A stretch of DNA of 64,000 nucleotides from positions 248,001 to 312,000 of the forward strand of contig CBDBIZ010000011.1 in assembly GCA_965206195.1 (NCBI GenBank), in the 5' to 3' direction. Source of the DNA: JAAOIF01 sp965206195 (GTDB lineage Bacteria > Pseudomonadota > Gammaproteobacteria > PS1 > Pseudothioglobaceae). How positions within the stretch are numbered: the stretch's first letter is position 1; every line of letters begins with the position of its first letter. Position numbers and translations under genes: made by a program. Under the pieces are notes generated by a model that ran no database searches, had not been told where the DNA came from, and saw only the letters and a list, made by a program, of their open reading frames with translations. This document shows positions 34,749 through 43,071 of the stretch, in pieces.

Positions 34749-36119
34749 TTATAACTCCATTCCTGTTTTAATTAAACGTTTTAACAATATCGTTAGTTTC
34801 ACTTCATCCATATTAATATTACTAATTAATAATCGAAACACCAAGGCTTTGCCGATATAAGCCAAAGACAACAGTGCTTTTTCATCTTTAAGCAGTTGGT
34901 CACGTAACTTTTGGTTAAACGCATTTGGATTTTTCGCTTTAAAGCGAAAACACAGATTAAACGAACTACGCCGAACCAACATTTCTAACTCGCTACTTTG
35001 ATTGATAAAGTTCTCAGCAAATATTGCTAGTTGATGATAACTCTCAACCCGTTGAGCAAATCCAGACTTGCCATAAAATTTCCAATCTAAAAACCATTTT
35101 AAACTATCAACACGCCGACCACATTGCAATGATGCCACACCAAAATCCAATTCTTTTTCACGAAAAATATAACTATTATCGCCATCTGAACAAGTACAAG
35201 ACAATAAATTTTGATGATTGAGCAATAAAAAATTACACATCAAATTACTACCAAGCATTTTGTGAAAATCCATGGTGAAAGAATCTAGTCGTTCAATACC
35301 TGTTAAAAATTTCTCTTTCAATTTTTCATGCATAATGACTGCCCCACCCCATGCGCCATCACCATGTAGCCAAAAATTGTATTTTTGTTTTAAATCTAAT
35401 AAATCAATGATATTGTCGTATGCACCGCGTACTGTTGTGCCTAACGTGGCACAAACAAAAAAAACAATGCCATCGTTTTTTTGAACAGATTCAATTGCCT
35501 TTTCAAGTGCCAGAATATCGATTTCTCCACTGTCAAGTGTTGGAATTTTAATTAAATGCTCAGTACCAATGCCTAAAATATTAGCGGCTTTATCCAGTGA
35601 ATAATGTGCATCTTGATTGACAAACGCAAATAACGGCCGCTGTGCAAATAGTCCTGCCTTTTTGGTTGAGGTTAGGGCTTGATTGCGCGCCACCATCATC
35701 GCAATCATATTGGCATTACTGGAACCGGTAGTCATCTGTCCTTCGCCATTCTCAAAGCCAACAATCTCAAGCATTTGCTCAAGCATATAATGCTCCATCA
35801 GGCTCGCCACTGGTGCAGATTCGAAAGTGCAGCTTGAGGTGTTGCCAAAAGCCGTGATAATTTCACCCACAATAGATGGCGGATTAGCACCAGACCACAT
35901 CCGATTGGCAAAATTAACATGGCTGGTGTTGGGAGAATATTCTAAATATTGCTCTATCCAAGTAAATAATGCTTGCCAATCTCCTGATGTTTGTTGGTCT
36001 AAACCCAAAATATCGCTTAACGCATCAACCGATTGATAATTAATCAGTTGATTATTGGTTTTAAGGTTTACGCATTGTAAGGTTTGTGCTATTTTTTGCA
36101 GTAGCTCAGTTTCTTGCAT
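34749..36119 (-). CDS. PLP-dependent group II decarboxylase, probable cysteine sulfinate decarboxylase
   Basis: 456 residues with the glutamate/CSAD-type fold: VNFANRMWSGANPPSIVGE, the cofactor-stacking DAHYSLDKAANILGIG (His172), LHGDGAWGGAVI (Asp254) and the PLP lysine Lys287 in DFHKMLGSNLMCNFLLL. Later blocks are LQCGRRVDSLKWFLDWKFYG. The HKMLG context is CSAD-like rather than GAD-like. With the adjacent dioxygenase it should yield hypotaurine; aspartate decarboxylase activity is an alternative. No Shine-Dalgarno is seen: a terminator-like hairpin ends directly at the ATG. Confidence 0.82.
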   Translation of the reverse strand: MQETELLQKIAQTLQCVNLKTNNQLINYQSVDALSDILGLDQQTSGDWQALFTWIEQYLEYSPNTSHVNFANRMWSGANPPSIVGEIITAFGNTSSCTFESAPVASLMEHYMLEQMLEIVGFENGEGQMTTGSSNANMIAMMVARNQALTSTKKAGLFAQRPLFAFVNQDAHYSLDKAANILGIGTEHLIKIPTLDSGEIDILALEKAIESVQKNDGIVFFVCATLGTTVRGAYDNIIDLLDLKQKYNFWLHGDGAWGGAVIMHEKLKEKFLTGIERLDSFTMDFHKMLGSNLMCNFLLLNHQNLLSCTCSDGDNSYIFREKELDFGVASLQCGRRVDSLKWFLDWKFYGKSGFAQRVESYHQLAIFAENFINQSSELEMLVRRSSFNLCFRFKAKNPNAFNQKLRDQLLKDEKALLSLAYIGKALVFRLLISNINMDEVKLTILLKRLIKTGMEL

Positions 36120-36120
36120 T

Positions 36121-36157
36121 AAAAAGACCCAGAAAAATCATAATGAGGTTTTTGGGT
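36121..36157 (-). terminator. Terminator hairpin after the DoxX-like gene, abutting the decarboxylase start
   Basis: Minus-strand arms ACCCA-AAAA and TTTT-TGGGT (36149-36157 with 36127-36136, one bulged base) are followed by CTTTTT (36126-36121). The decarboxylase ATG begins at 36119, right after the T run. Confidence 0.65.
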
Positions 36158-36165
36158 GCTCTTAA

Positions 36166-36663
36166 CTAGGCTTTTTTATTGATAAAAGCCATTATCAAAC
36201 CCAAAATCAAAATAGACAAAGCTGCATTTGCCAAACCTGTATCTGTGCATAAGTTAGGCGCTACAAATACAGCTTGGCAAGCCGCTTCATTGGCGACCGA
36301 CCAAGTTGGATTCCAACCAAGTGGAGTAAAAATATGAAAAAATACCGCACCCGCCATCACGATTGATGCCATCAAACCGCCAATACAATGGAGATTTTCT
36401 CGGTGTTTCCATACAACAATCGGTGCTAACAACACCAAAGCGGTTACCAACTCTGCGATACCAATTAGGACTGCGCCATATTGGGTAAATAACTCACCCA
36501 ACGTGGTGCTAATAGTGTTGCTCATCCAATCACCAATGGTTTTAAAAATATGCTGCGGCTCTAACGCAGTTTCGTCAAATTTATAAAATAACGAGGTAAT
36601 AAAAACCTTTGATGTCCATAGCGCGATTAACCAACTAATAACTACTTTAATTGTATTATTCAT
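36166..36663 (-). CDS. DoxX-like membrane protein
   Basis: 165 residues with four predicted helices. The N-terminal TSKVFITSLFYKFDET and the second helix pair around GIAELVTALVLLAPIVV resemble DoxX/DoxD-type membrane proteins, with an extra extracytoplasmic loop containing two cysteines (NEAACQAVFVAPNLCTDTG). It follows the TrpD2-like gene by 27 bp on the same strand. A terminator hairpin follows directly. Family placement is moderate and function unknown. Confidence 0.6.
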   Translation of the reverse strand: MNNTIKVVISWLIALWTSKVFITSLFYKFDETALEPQHIFKTIGDWMSNTISTTLGELFTQYGAVLIGIAELVTALVLLAPIVVWKHRENLHCIGGLMASIVMAGAVFFHIFTPLGWNPTWSVANEAACQAVFVAPNLCTDTGLANAALSILILGLIMAFINKKA

Positions 36664-36690
36664 GTGTTTTTTCCTTATTTTAAATTAGTT

Positions 36691-37755
36691 TTATTTTAAA
36701 CGCTTTAATGCTTTGCGGGTGTCTAATATTTTCCTTACCATTTGAGCACCGTCATTCAAATTTTTAGCCTTCTTAGTGTGCCAAAGTACCAAACTCCCAG
36801 CTAATACCAAGCCGTCATAAAACATGCCTTGCTCACCTGAGAGTGCTGCTTTGCCAAGTTTGACTGTGTATTGCGCTAACTCAATAATGTTGTTGTGCAC
36901 ATCTAAGCCCTCTGGAAAAGCAATCGCACGCATATCTTGATGAATGCCAATGGCAAAGGGGTCAATATCAACACGGTCTTGTTCTTCGCTGCCCTGATAT
37001 GAAATCATCAAGCCTTTTTGGCGCAAAGACGGAATCACACCACCTTCAACGCCGCGCACTAACAAAGCACTGTCTACGCCTGCGGCATTCACCAAATCAG
37101 CATAAATTGGTGGATAAGGCTTGTGTACATAGCCTAAGATGGCATGTGTGGTTCTGCCACGTAATGGGGCAATTAAGGTTTCCACAGTATTAATCACGGT
37201 GCGTTTAACCACGCGATTACGCAATGAGACAAGATTGTGCAGCCCGTTACAATAACTGGCTTGGTCAATATACGACCAGCCAATCGATGGGTCTTGTATT
37301 CGCGCCTTGGCTACGGCAGTTGAATGCCCAACGTCCAAACCCAAGGCTTGATTGATGTGGCGATGGGTCAAGCCAAATTTTGGTGAAATACTATTTAGCC
37401 CATGAATAACACTTGGCAAGCCTAATTCTGCCAATACTGGTGGCAGAAAAGATGAAACTGGTATAGAGCGATTATAGCCACTATACGGGTCGCCCAAATC
37501 CACCAAATCATCAACATCAACCGTTTGCTTGTCACTTTGCGTTAAAATTGCCGCTAAAATGCCTCGATTTTCATCCACAGTCTCGCGCTTCATACGCAAA
37601 GCAATGAGAAAAATAGCCGATTGCACATCGTCAATCTCACCTTTGAGTATCGCGCGCATACCCGCCTTGGCTTCGTCAAAATCGATGTTTTTACTTAAAT
37701 CAGGTCCAGTGGCGATACGCTGAATAATAGATTTCATCAATTCTTGTGAATTCAT
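36691..37755 (-). CDS. TrpD2/YbiB-like phosphoribosyltransferase-fold protein
   Basis: 354 residues with the anthranilate phosphoribosyltransferase fold: a helical N-terminus (DFDEAKAGMRAILKGEIDDV) and a core with SGYNRSIPVSSFLPPVLAEL and GRTTHAILGYVHKPY. The strict GTGGD and DTGGTG motifs of TrpD are changed (LGDPYSGYNRS, RGVEGGVIPSL), so tryptophan synthesis is unlikely. Family members such as YbiB bind nucleic acids. It lies 2 bp after the Rieske gene in a Rieske/TrpD2/DoxX-like run. Confidence 0.75.
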   Translation of the reverse strand: MNSQELMKSIIQRIATGPDLSKNIDFDEAKAGMRAILKGEIDDVQSAIFLIALRMKRETVDENRGILAAILTQSDKQTVDVDDLVDLGDPYSGYNRSIPVSSFLPPVLAELGLPSVIHGLNSISPKFGLTHRHINQALGLDVGHSTAVAKARIQDPSIGWSYIDQASYCNGLHNLVSLRNRVVKRTVINTVETLIAPLRGRTTHAILGYVHKPYPPIYADLVNAAGVDSALLVRGVEGGVIPSLRQKGLMISYQGSEEQDRVDIDPFAIGIHQDMRAIAFPEGLDVHNNIIELAQYTVKLGKAALSGEQGMFYDGLVLAGSLVLWHTKKAKNLNDGAQMVRKILDTRKALKRLK

Positions 37756-37757
37756 AA

Positions 37758-38054
37758 CTAAACCTTTATATAAATCTGATTGTTTTTTTGTTTAACTGGA
37801 TAAGTTTGCATATTATCTACATCAGGATGCGCACTATCGCCCGTTGCCAAATCAAAACTAAACCCATGTAATGAACACTTTATACGATTATCTTTTAAAC
37901 AGCCTAGCGTTAGTTTAATATCTTCGTGCGGACAACGATTTTGCGCACAATACAAATTACCTTTATTTAACGTAACGAATAAATCTTTGCCGCTTACATT
38001 GACCTCAACCATAGTGCCTTCTTTTGGCAAAGATTCTAGTACTTTGACCCACAT
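37758..38054 (-). CDS. Rieske [2Fe-2S] ferredoxin-like protein
   Basis: 98 residues, one Rieske domain with the two cluster motifs CPHEDIKLTLG (Cys-X-His) and CSLHGFSFDLATGD (Cys-X2-His). No membrane anchor or signal peptide, so a soluble cytoplasmic electron carrier of the ferredoxin-component type (NirD/BphF-like). It overlaps the stop of the upstream lipoprotein gene by 1 bp and lies 2 bp before the TrpD2-like gene. The electron partner is not evident. Confidence 0.88.
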   Translation of the reverse strand: MWVKVLESLPKEGTMVEVNVSGKDLFVTLNKGNLYCAQNRCPHEDIKLTLGCLKDNRIKCSLHGFSFDLATGDSAHPDVDNMQTYPVKQKNNQIYIKV

Positions 38055-38656
38055 TAGAAAAAATGCCAGGTGTTATTATTGTCTAATTGTTGAGCGCATT
38101 GAGCGAGCTGTTGCTGATAACGCTTGGCATTTGTACTAACTTGTTTAGCCGCTTTAAGCAAAAAATCTTTAGCTAAATGCGATTTTTTATTAAACCCACC
38201 GTGCCCCTCATGATAAGCTAAATACTGGTTATAGGCGTCTGACTTGGCAATACCTGAGAGCTGGTTAGACTTGTGCATATACCAGCCTATAAAATCAGAC
38301 GCATCTGCAAAATCATCGCGGTCTGCACCACTATTGCCACTATCTCGCTGATACCATTTCCAAGTACCGTCAACTACTTGAGCGAAGCCATACGCTGAGG
38401 TTGGTCGCGTCCACGGGATTGCTCCAAACAGTTTGTCTCTAGGTGGCTGTGCATCCGAGGCAAAATTTGATTCTTGATTGATAATAGCTAATTGCACATG
38501 CTTAGGTGCATTGTATTTTTTCTCGCTAGCCTTAACTGCTTTGTACCAAGTTACTTTTCTGTCCATCAAATCACAAATATTTTTAACCTTGACTGGTGGT
38601 GTTGAAAAACAACCATGAAGTGTTAATGTTATTAATACAATCAGTAGAAATTTCAC
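38054..38656 (-). CDS. Lipoprotein with lytic transglycosylase SLT domain
   Basis: 200 residues. A lipobox (LLIVLITLTLHGC, Cys16) precedes a lysozyme-like SLT domain: the catalytic glutamate is in QLAIINQESNFASDA, followed by SAYGFAQVVDGTWKWYQ and YLAYHEGHGGFNKK. It probably cleaves peptidoglycan at the inner face of the outer membrane. Small relative of MltC/EmtA-type enzymes, but I cannot assign it to one. It overlaps the upstream cold-shock gene by 4 bp. Confidence 0.82.
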   Translation of the reverse strand: MKFLLIVLITLTLHGCFSTPPVKVKNICDLMDRKVTWYKAVKASEKKYNAPKHVQLAIINQESNFASDAQPPRDKLFGAIPWTRPTSAYGFAQVVDGTWKWYQRDSGNSGADRDDFADASDFIGWYMHKSNQLSGIAKSDAYNQYLAYHEGHGGFNKKSHLAKDFLLKAAKQVSTNAKRYQQQLAQCAQQLDNNNTWHFF

Positions 38657-38964
38657 GCCGCAAGAAACAATTGATAAAGTACAACAATCTGGATGATAAA
38701 TAATACTAAAAACATAACTTTAATTGCACCATGAGTCAGTGGCTTCGACCCAAGAGATGCGCTTTTTTCTAGTTTTACTTTCATGGCTACCAAGCCTTTA
38801 TCTGAGGTTTGTGGATTAAATACAACCCGAGTATCGGTCGTTAAACGTGATTTGGTATCAATATTCTTTTGGTGTACAAAATATCTTTGTCCATCGTCAC
38901 CATCAATAAAACCATAGCCTTTACTGCCGAATTGACTAATTACGCCCGTTATTTTTCTTGCCAT
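38653..38964 (-). CDS. Cold-shock domain protein with C-terminal membrane helix
   Basis: 103 residues. Residues 1-67 form a cold-shock OB fold with RNP-like motifs SKGYGFIDGDDG and RYFVHQKNI. A linker then leads to a single hydrophobic helix (about 82-102, VMFLVLFIIQIVVLYQLFLA). The layout resembles CSD-DUF1294 proteins but with only one helix. It would place a nucleic-acid-binding domain at the membrane. Four bp after the methyltransferase gene. Confidence 0.78.
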   Translation of the reverse strand: MARKITGVISQFGSKGYGFIDGDDGQRYFVHQKNIDTKSRLTTDTRVVFNPQTSDKGLVAMKVKLEKSASLGSKPLTHGAIKVMFLVLFIIQIVVLYQLFLAA

Positions 38965-38967
38965 TTT

Positions 38968-39627
38968 TTATTCTCCAATTCTGTGCAAACAATAAGTTGC
39001 TTTTTCAATGAACGTAACACCTGCACGCTTAAATTTTGGCTCATTTTTAATGTCATCAAAACACTCTAATTGTTGAGACACAAACTCTGCCTTGTAGAGC
39101 GATACTATCTCATCTTCACCCAACGTATAAGGAGGTCCGCTCATTTGTGATTGCGGATAATTAAGTGTTAATAACAATATCTGAGTGCAATTGCTCGATA
39201 TTATAGCGTATAAATGCTTGACATATTTTGCTCTTGAGTCAACTGGCAAAGCAATCAATGCTGCACGATCATACACAGCTGAGGCACTGGCTAGCATCTT
39301 GCTGTCCAATAAAAAATAATCACCACAATACAAAGTAATATTCTCGCCTTGGTAAATTTGAAAATGTTGGGTTTGAGTAAGCGTATAGCTTAGAGAATGT
39401 TCGCTAAAAAAGCGCTCAATCGCTAAAGCACTCAACTCCACGCCAATTACCTTAAAACCTTGTAAGAGCAAATAGGCCATGTCATTGCTACTGCCACAAA
39501 GCGGCACAAATACACTATCTCCAGCTTGCAAATTCAAGCAATCAATAAATTTAATCAGCCTAGCATTAACCTGCGGGCGGTGCCAGCCAGTTTCACCAAT
39601 TTCCCAGCGTTGTATCCAATTCGTCAT
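38968..39627 (-). CDS. tpm: Thiopurine S-methyltransferase-like protein
   Basis: 219 residues from ATG 39627, the usual family length. The SAM-dependent fold shows WIQRWEIGETGWHRPQVN, DSVFVPLCGSSNDMAYLL, KVIGVELSALAIERFF, YCGDYFLLD and VYDRAALIALPVDSRAKYV. Bacterial Tpm methylates thiopurines and can detoxify selenite or tellurite. The longer reading frame upstream overlaps the divergent TlpA-like gene and was rejected. Only 22 bp separate the two divergent starts. Confidence 0.9.
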   Translation of the reverse strand: MTNWIQRWEIGETGWHRPQVNARLIKFIDCLNLQAGDSVFVPLCGSSNDMAYLLLQGFKVIGVELSALAIERFFSEHSLSYTLTQTQHFQIYQGENITLYCGDYFLLDSKMLASASAVYDRAALIALPVDSRAKYVKHLYAIISSNCTQILLLTLNYPQSQMSGPPYTLGEDEIVSLYKAEFVSQQLECFDDIKNEPKFKRAGVTFIEKATYCLHRIGE

Positions 39628-39649
39628 AGTTTGTTCTATAATGATACAC

Positions 39650-40150
39650 ATGAATATCAAGCGCCCTTCTCGCAAAACAATCATGCAATTTACAATGGTT
39701 ATTTTAGCCGTTTTTGCCATTCGCGCTTGGCAACAACAAAACATCACCCAAGGTATGGTACCAAGTTTTACTTCTAAAACCCTAAGTGGTGAAATAATGG
39801 ATACCAAACCCATACCTAATCAAGCAATGTTGGTGCATTTTTGGGCGACTTGGTGCGGCATTTGTCGGCTTGAAAACGACAATATTCAAGCACTGAACGA
39901 TGATTATAAAGTGCTAAATATTGCTTTGCAATCGGGTTCGGACGTAGATTTAAAAAAATATGCCAATGAAAACGAAATGAAAACAAACAATATCATTAAT
40001 GATAACTCTGGCTCTTTGGCAAGACTGTTTGGCGTTAAGGCAACGCCAAGTAGTTTTTTTATTAACCCTGAGGGCGAGATTCAATTTGTGGAGATAGGTT
40101 ACGTAACCACCTTAGGTTATCGGCTAAGACTTTGGTGGGCTGGATTATGA
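39650..40150 (+). CDS. TlpA/DsbE-like membrane-anchored thioredoxin-fold protein
   Basis: 166 residues: an N-terminal signal anchor (about 12-27, MQFTMVILAVFAIRAW) and a thioredoxin fold with active site HFWATWCGICRLEN and the cis-proline loop GVKATPSSFFINPEG. Probably a periplasmic thiol:disulfide oxidoreductase. The start could also be ATG 39641, three codons earlier. Its stop overlaps the ung start in an ATGA. Confidence 0.85.
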   Translation: MNIKRPSRKTIMQFTMVILAVFAIRAWQQQNITQGMVPSFTSKTLSGEIMDTKPIPNQAMLVHFWATWCGICRLENDNIQALNDDYKVLNIALQSGSDVDLKKYANENEMKTNNIINDNSGSLARLFGVKATPSSFFINPEGEIQFVEIGYVTTLGYRLRLWWAGL

Positions 40151-40803
40151 ATATTGACGGCTGGTCAAAGCCTCTGCACGACATTGTTAAGCAAGATTAT
40201 TTTATCAATCTGTTAGACTTTCTAAATCAACAACAACAAAATAAAAAAATTATTTTCCCGCCCAAATCACAATGGTTTAAAGCGTTTGAATTGACGCCTT
40301 TTAATCAGGTTAAAGTGGTGATTTTAGGGCAAGACCCCTATCATCATGAAAGGCAAGCGCAGGGTTTAAGTTTCTCGGTGGCAAATGGCATTAAAATCCC
40401 GCCATCACTTAGCAATATTTATCAAGAATTATACGCTGATATTGGTATTCAACCTAGTACAAGTGGCGATTTAACGCATTGGGCTGAGCAGGGTGTGTTA
40501 CTGTTAAACAGTGTGCTCACAGTTGAAAAAAATTCACCTGGTTCGCATGTTAAATCAGGCTGGGTAGAATTTAGCGATGCAGTAATTGATGTTTTAAATG
40601 CACACAAGCAAAACTTGGTATTTTTGTTATGGGGTGCTTATGCACAACAAAAAACAATACTGATTGATAACAGTAAACATTTAGTATTAAGTGCTGCCCA
40701 CCCTTCTCCTTTCTCGGCACACAAGGGATTTTTTGGTTGCAAGCATTTTTCTAAAACCAATGATTACCTCAAACGGCACAATTTAACACCCATAAATTGG
40801 TAA
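40147..40803 (+). CDS. ung: Uracil-DNA glycosylase
   Basis: Removes uracil from DNA at the start of base excision repair. 218 residues with the water-activating motif VVILGQDPYHHERQAQGLSF, the uracil-recognition LLLNSVLTV and the leucine-loop HPSPFSAHKGFFGCKHF. ATG 40147 overlaps the tlpA-like stop and is preferred over the upstream ATG 40132. pdxB follows after 12 bp. Confidence 0.96.
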   Translation: MNIDGWSKPLHDIVKQDYFINLLDFLNQQQQNKKIIFPPKSQWFKAFELTPFNQVKVVILGQDPYHHERQAQGLSFSVANGIKIPPSLSNIYQELYADIGIQPSTSGDLTHWAEQGVLLLNSVLTVEKNSPGSHVKSGWVEFSDAVIDVLNAHKQNLVFLLWGAYAQQKTILIDNSKHLVLSAAHPSPFSAHKGFFGCKHFSKTNDYLKRHNLTPINW

Positions 40804-40815
40804 GCGAGCAATCTT

Positions 40816-41853
40816 GTGCAATTAGTCATTGATGATGCATGTTATGCTTATAGAGAGATATTTGGCAATTTTGGCGAAATTACTGCTATGCCAGGTCGTG
40901 AGATTGACTCGGCATCAGTTAAAAATGCCGATGTGTTAATCGTGCGCTCACGCACCAAAGTTAATCAAACCCTACTCAAGGGTAGCAAAATTAAATTTGT
41001 CGGCTCAAGTGTGGCTGGTTTAGAGCATATTGACCAAGATTATCTAAAAGAAAATAACATCACTTTTTTCTCGGCGCAAGGTTGTAACGCCACGGCAGTG
41101 GCAGAGTTTGTGATAAGTGCGATTATTAATTTGGCTGATGAGTTTGGCTTTAATTATCAGCAAAAAACCCTAGCAATTATTGGAGTCGGCAATGTCGGCT
41201 CGCGCCTGAATGCCAAGGCCAAACTAATGGGAATTCAAACATTATTAAATGACCCACCCCGTCAAGCACAACAATACTTGCCCGATTTTATTGATTTAAA
41301 TACTGCACTAAGTGCAGATATTGTAACGTTTCATACGTCGCTGACTTTTAATGGACAATATCCTTCGTATCAATTATTAAATGAACACAATTTTCATCAC
41401 ATCAACCAACAAACCATTGTATTAAATACCGCACGGGGTGGTGTAATTGATGAAGCTATTTGGCAGCAAACCGAAACCCTTGCTAATATTATTGATTGCT
41501 GGGAAAACGAGCCGCATATCAATCAAACCCTGCAACAAAAAGCTTATTGGGCAACGCCGCATATTGCTGGGCACTCGCTCGATGCTAAATTTCAAGGTAG
41601 TTTTATGGTGTATGAGGCATTATGTGATTTTATCGGCATTGAAAAAAATCACAACATCAAAAATATGATCAACCCCAAAAAACTATCTATCAAGCAAACT
41701 AATTTGAAAGACACACTAAACAAAATCTACGATTTTAAACAAGATGCAATAGCAATTAACGATAGCAAAAATTTTGAAACTTATCGCCGACATTACCCAC
41801 CTCGCTATGAATGGCATCATTACAATAGCAAAGTACTATTGCCTATTTTGTAA
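40816..41853 (+). CDS. pdxB: Erythronate-4-phosphate dehydrogenase
   Basis: Second step of the DXP-dependent pyridoxal phosphate pathway. 345 residues of the D-isomer hydroxyacid dehydrogenase family: VGSSVAGLEHID, GCNATAVAEFVI, NAD site LAIIGVGNVGSRL, NTARGGVIDE and the catalytic His in PHIAGHSLDAKF. The C-terminal dimerisation part is shorter than in E. coli. The start is GTG at 40816. It would feed PLP to the decarboxylase and aminotransferase nearby. Confidence 0.93.
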   Translation: MQLVIDDACYAYREIFGNFGEITAMPGREIDSASVKNADVLIVRSRTKVNQTLLKGSKIKFVGSSVAGLEHIDQDYLKENNITFFSAQGCNATAVAEFVISAIINLADEFGFNYQQKTLAIIGVGNVGSRLNAKAKLMGIQTLLNDPPRQAQQYLPDFIDLNTALSADIVTFHTSLTFNGQYPSYQLLNEHNFHHINQQTIVLNTARGGVIDEAIWQQTETLANIIDCWENEPHINQTLQQKAYWATPHIAGHSLDAKFQGSFMVYEALCDFIGIEKNHNIKNMINPKKLSIKQTNLKDTLNKIYDFKQDAIAINDSKNFETYRRHYPPRYEWHHYNSKVLLPIL

Positions 41854-41858
41854 TCATT

Positions 41859-41941
41859 TGAGAGCTTGGTGGTGCTACTTTATAGATACAAGCATAAAGC
41901 TCTCATTATAATGTTTTCATTAAGACGTCTTTAAAGTAGCA
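41859..41941 (+). promoter_or_regulatory. Structured moaE leader with two interleaved inverted repeats
   Basis: Arms A TGAGAGCTT (41859-41867) and A' AAGCTCTCA (41897-41905) pair perfectly. So do B TGCTACTTTA (41873-41882) and B' TAAAGTAGCA (41932-41941). Their order A-B-A'-B' allows either a pseudoknot or two exclusive hairpins. B' ends 6 bases before the moaE ATG, over the expected ribosome-binding site. Candidate cis-acting RNA; no known class recognised. Confidence 0.45.
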
Positions 41942-41947
41942 TTTTAT

Positions 41948-42388
41948 ATGAACAAAATAGTAATCCAGCCAAATAACTTTGATTTATCAACAGAAGTTAT
42001 GCTAGCGCGTAACAACGATACTAATATCGGCGCAGTGGTGAGTTTTATTGGTACAGTGCGAGATTTGAGCGATGAGCCGATTAGTAAAATGACCCTTGAA
42101 CATTATCCAGGGATGAGTGAAAAAGCACTCAACGACATTGCCAATCAAGCTCAGCAGCGCTGGAGTTTAGGCAATGTAACCATTATTCATCGGGTAGGTG
42201 ATTTATCAGCAAATGAGCAAATCGTATTGGTTATTACCACCAGCAAACACAGAAAATCAGCGTTTGAGTCTTGTGAATTTATTATGGATTATCTAAAAAC
42301 CAAGGCGCCTTTTTGGAAAAAGGAGTATGGAACTAAATCTACCAAGTGGGTCGAAGCCAACACTAACAACAACGAGCAAACACACTAG
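41948..42388 (+). CDS. moaE: Molybdopterin synthase catalytic subunit MoaE
   Basis: 146 residues. MoaE transfers sulfur with MoaD to make molybdopterin. Visible are GAVVSFIGTVRDLSD, TLEHYPGMSEKAL, the IIHRVGDL segment and the active-site KTKAPFWKKEYG. No moaD or other moa gene is in the window, so the gene stands alone. It has a possible structured leader and a gene-poor 320 bp downstream. Confidence 0.93.
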   Translation: MNKIVIQPNNFDLSTEVMLARNNDTNIGAVVSFIGTVRDLSDEPISKMTLEHYPGMSEKALNDIANQAQQRWSLGNVTIIHRVGDLSANEQIVLVITTSKHRKSAFESCEFIMDYLKTKAPFWKKEYGTKSTKWVEANTNNNEQTH

Positions 42389-42708
42389 GATTTTTAAAAT
42401 TCTACACCTGTAATTTCGGATACGGGTAGACTCATAGCAAGCATGTTTAATACAAATTAAACCACGCCTGAAAGACTAGCACCATTATTAATCTAGCCTA
42501 AAAAACCGCCCTATCCTAGAATTTTCTTGATATAATCTACCCTGCAAGAACCACTGCCAAAAGAAGCCAAAACCCAACTGCGTAAAGTTACTATCTCGTT
42601 TATACAAAAACAACAAGTTTAAAGTCGCTATTATAATAATTAAGATCAGAATGTAATTAATTATTTAGTTATTGTCTGTTTGAATAATCAAATATTTTTT
42701 ATCAAGTT
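42389..42708. other. Intergenic stretch between moaE and the DUF498 gene
   Basis: No full gene is present in 320 bp. A 27-codon open stretch without a start (about 42538-42621, ending ISFIQKQQV and TAA) looks protein-like and could be the remnant of a gene's 3' end. The last 100 bp are very AT-rich and probably hold the promoter of the rodA cluster. Confidence 0.4.
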
Positions 42709-43071
42709 ATGGAATTTAATCAACAAGAGTCCAGTCGAAACAGTATTATTTCTGTTGATGTGCGTCAGCTTAAATTAGCCCATACCACGCTCACAATGCC
42801 GTGTTTTATCTCGCCTAATTACCATACAGAAATTGAGATAGAATCATTAGACAAATTAGATAAACTAACACTATTTCCACTCAGCACAAAGGATAACATT
42901 GAACTACTAATTATCGGCACTGGGGATTCAACTCAATTTCTACACCCTAAGCAACAAGTCGCTATTGGACAAATGGGCATTGGCGTAGAAAGCATGAACA
43001 GCGAATCGGCTTGTCGAAGTTTTAACTTGTTGTTATCTGATGCTAGACTAGTAGGATTATTGTTATTATGA
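42709..43071 (+). CDS. Mth938/DUF498-domain protein
   Basis: 120 residues. The C-terminal two thirds show the DUF498/NDUFAF3 pattern: ELLIIGTGDSTQFLHPKQQV, the turn MGIGVESMNSESACRSFNLL and the ending DARLVGLLLL. Mitochondrial homologues help complex I assembly; the bacterial role is unknown. It overlaps rodA by 4 bp and starts the cell-shape gene run. Confidence 0.85.
   Translation: MEFNQQESSRNSIISVDVRQLKLAHTTLTMPCFISPNYHTEIEIESLDKLDKLTLFPLSTKDNIELLIIGTGDSTQFLHPKQQVAIGQMGIGVESMNSESACRSFNLLLSDARLVGLLLL

Noticed and set aside
42538..42621. 27-codon open stretch ending ISFIQKQQV before the DUF498 gene
   Set aside because: It has no start codon and is too short to assign. I mention it as a possible gene remnant but do not call a pseudogene.
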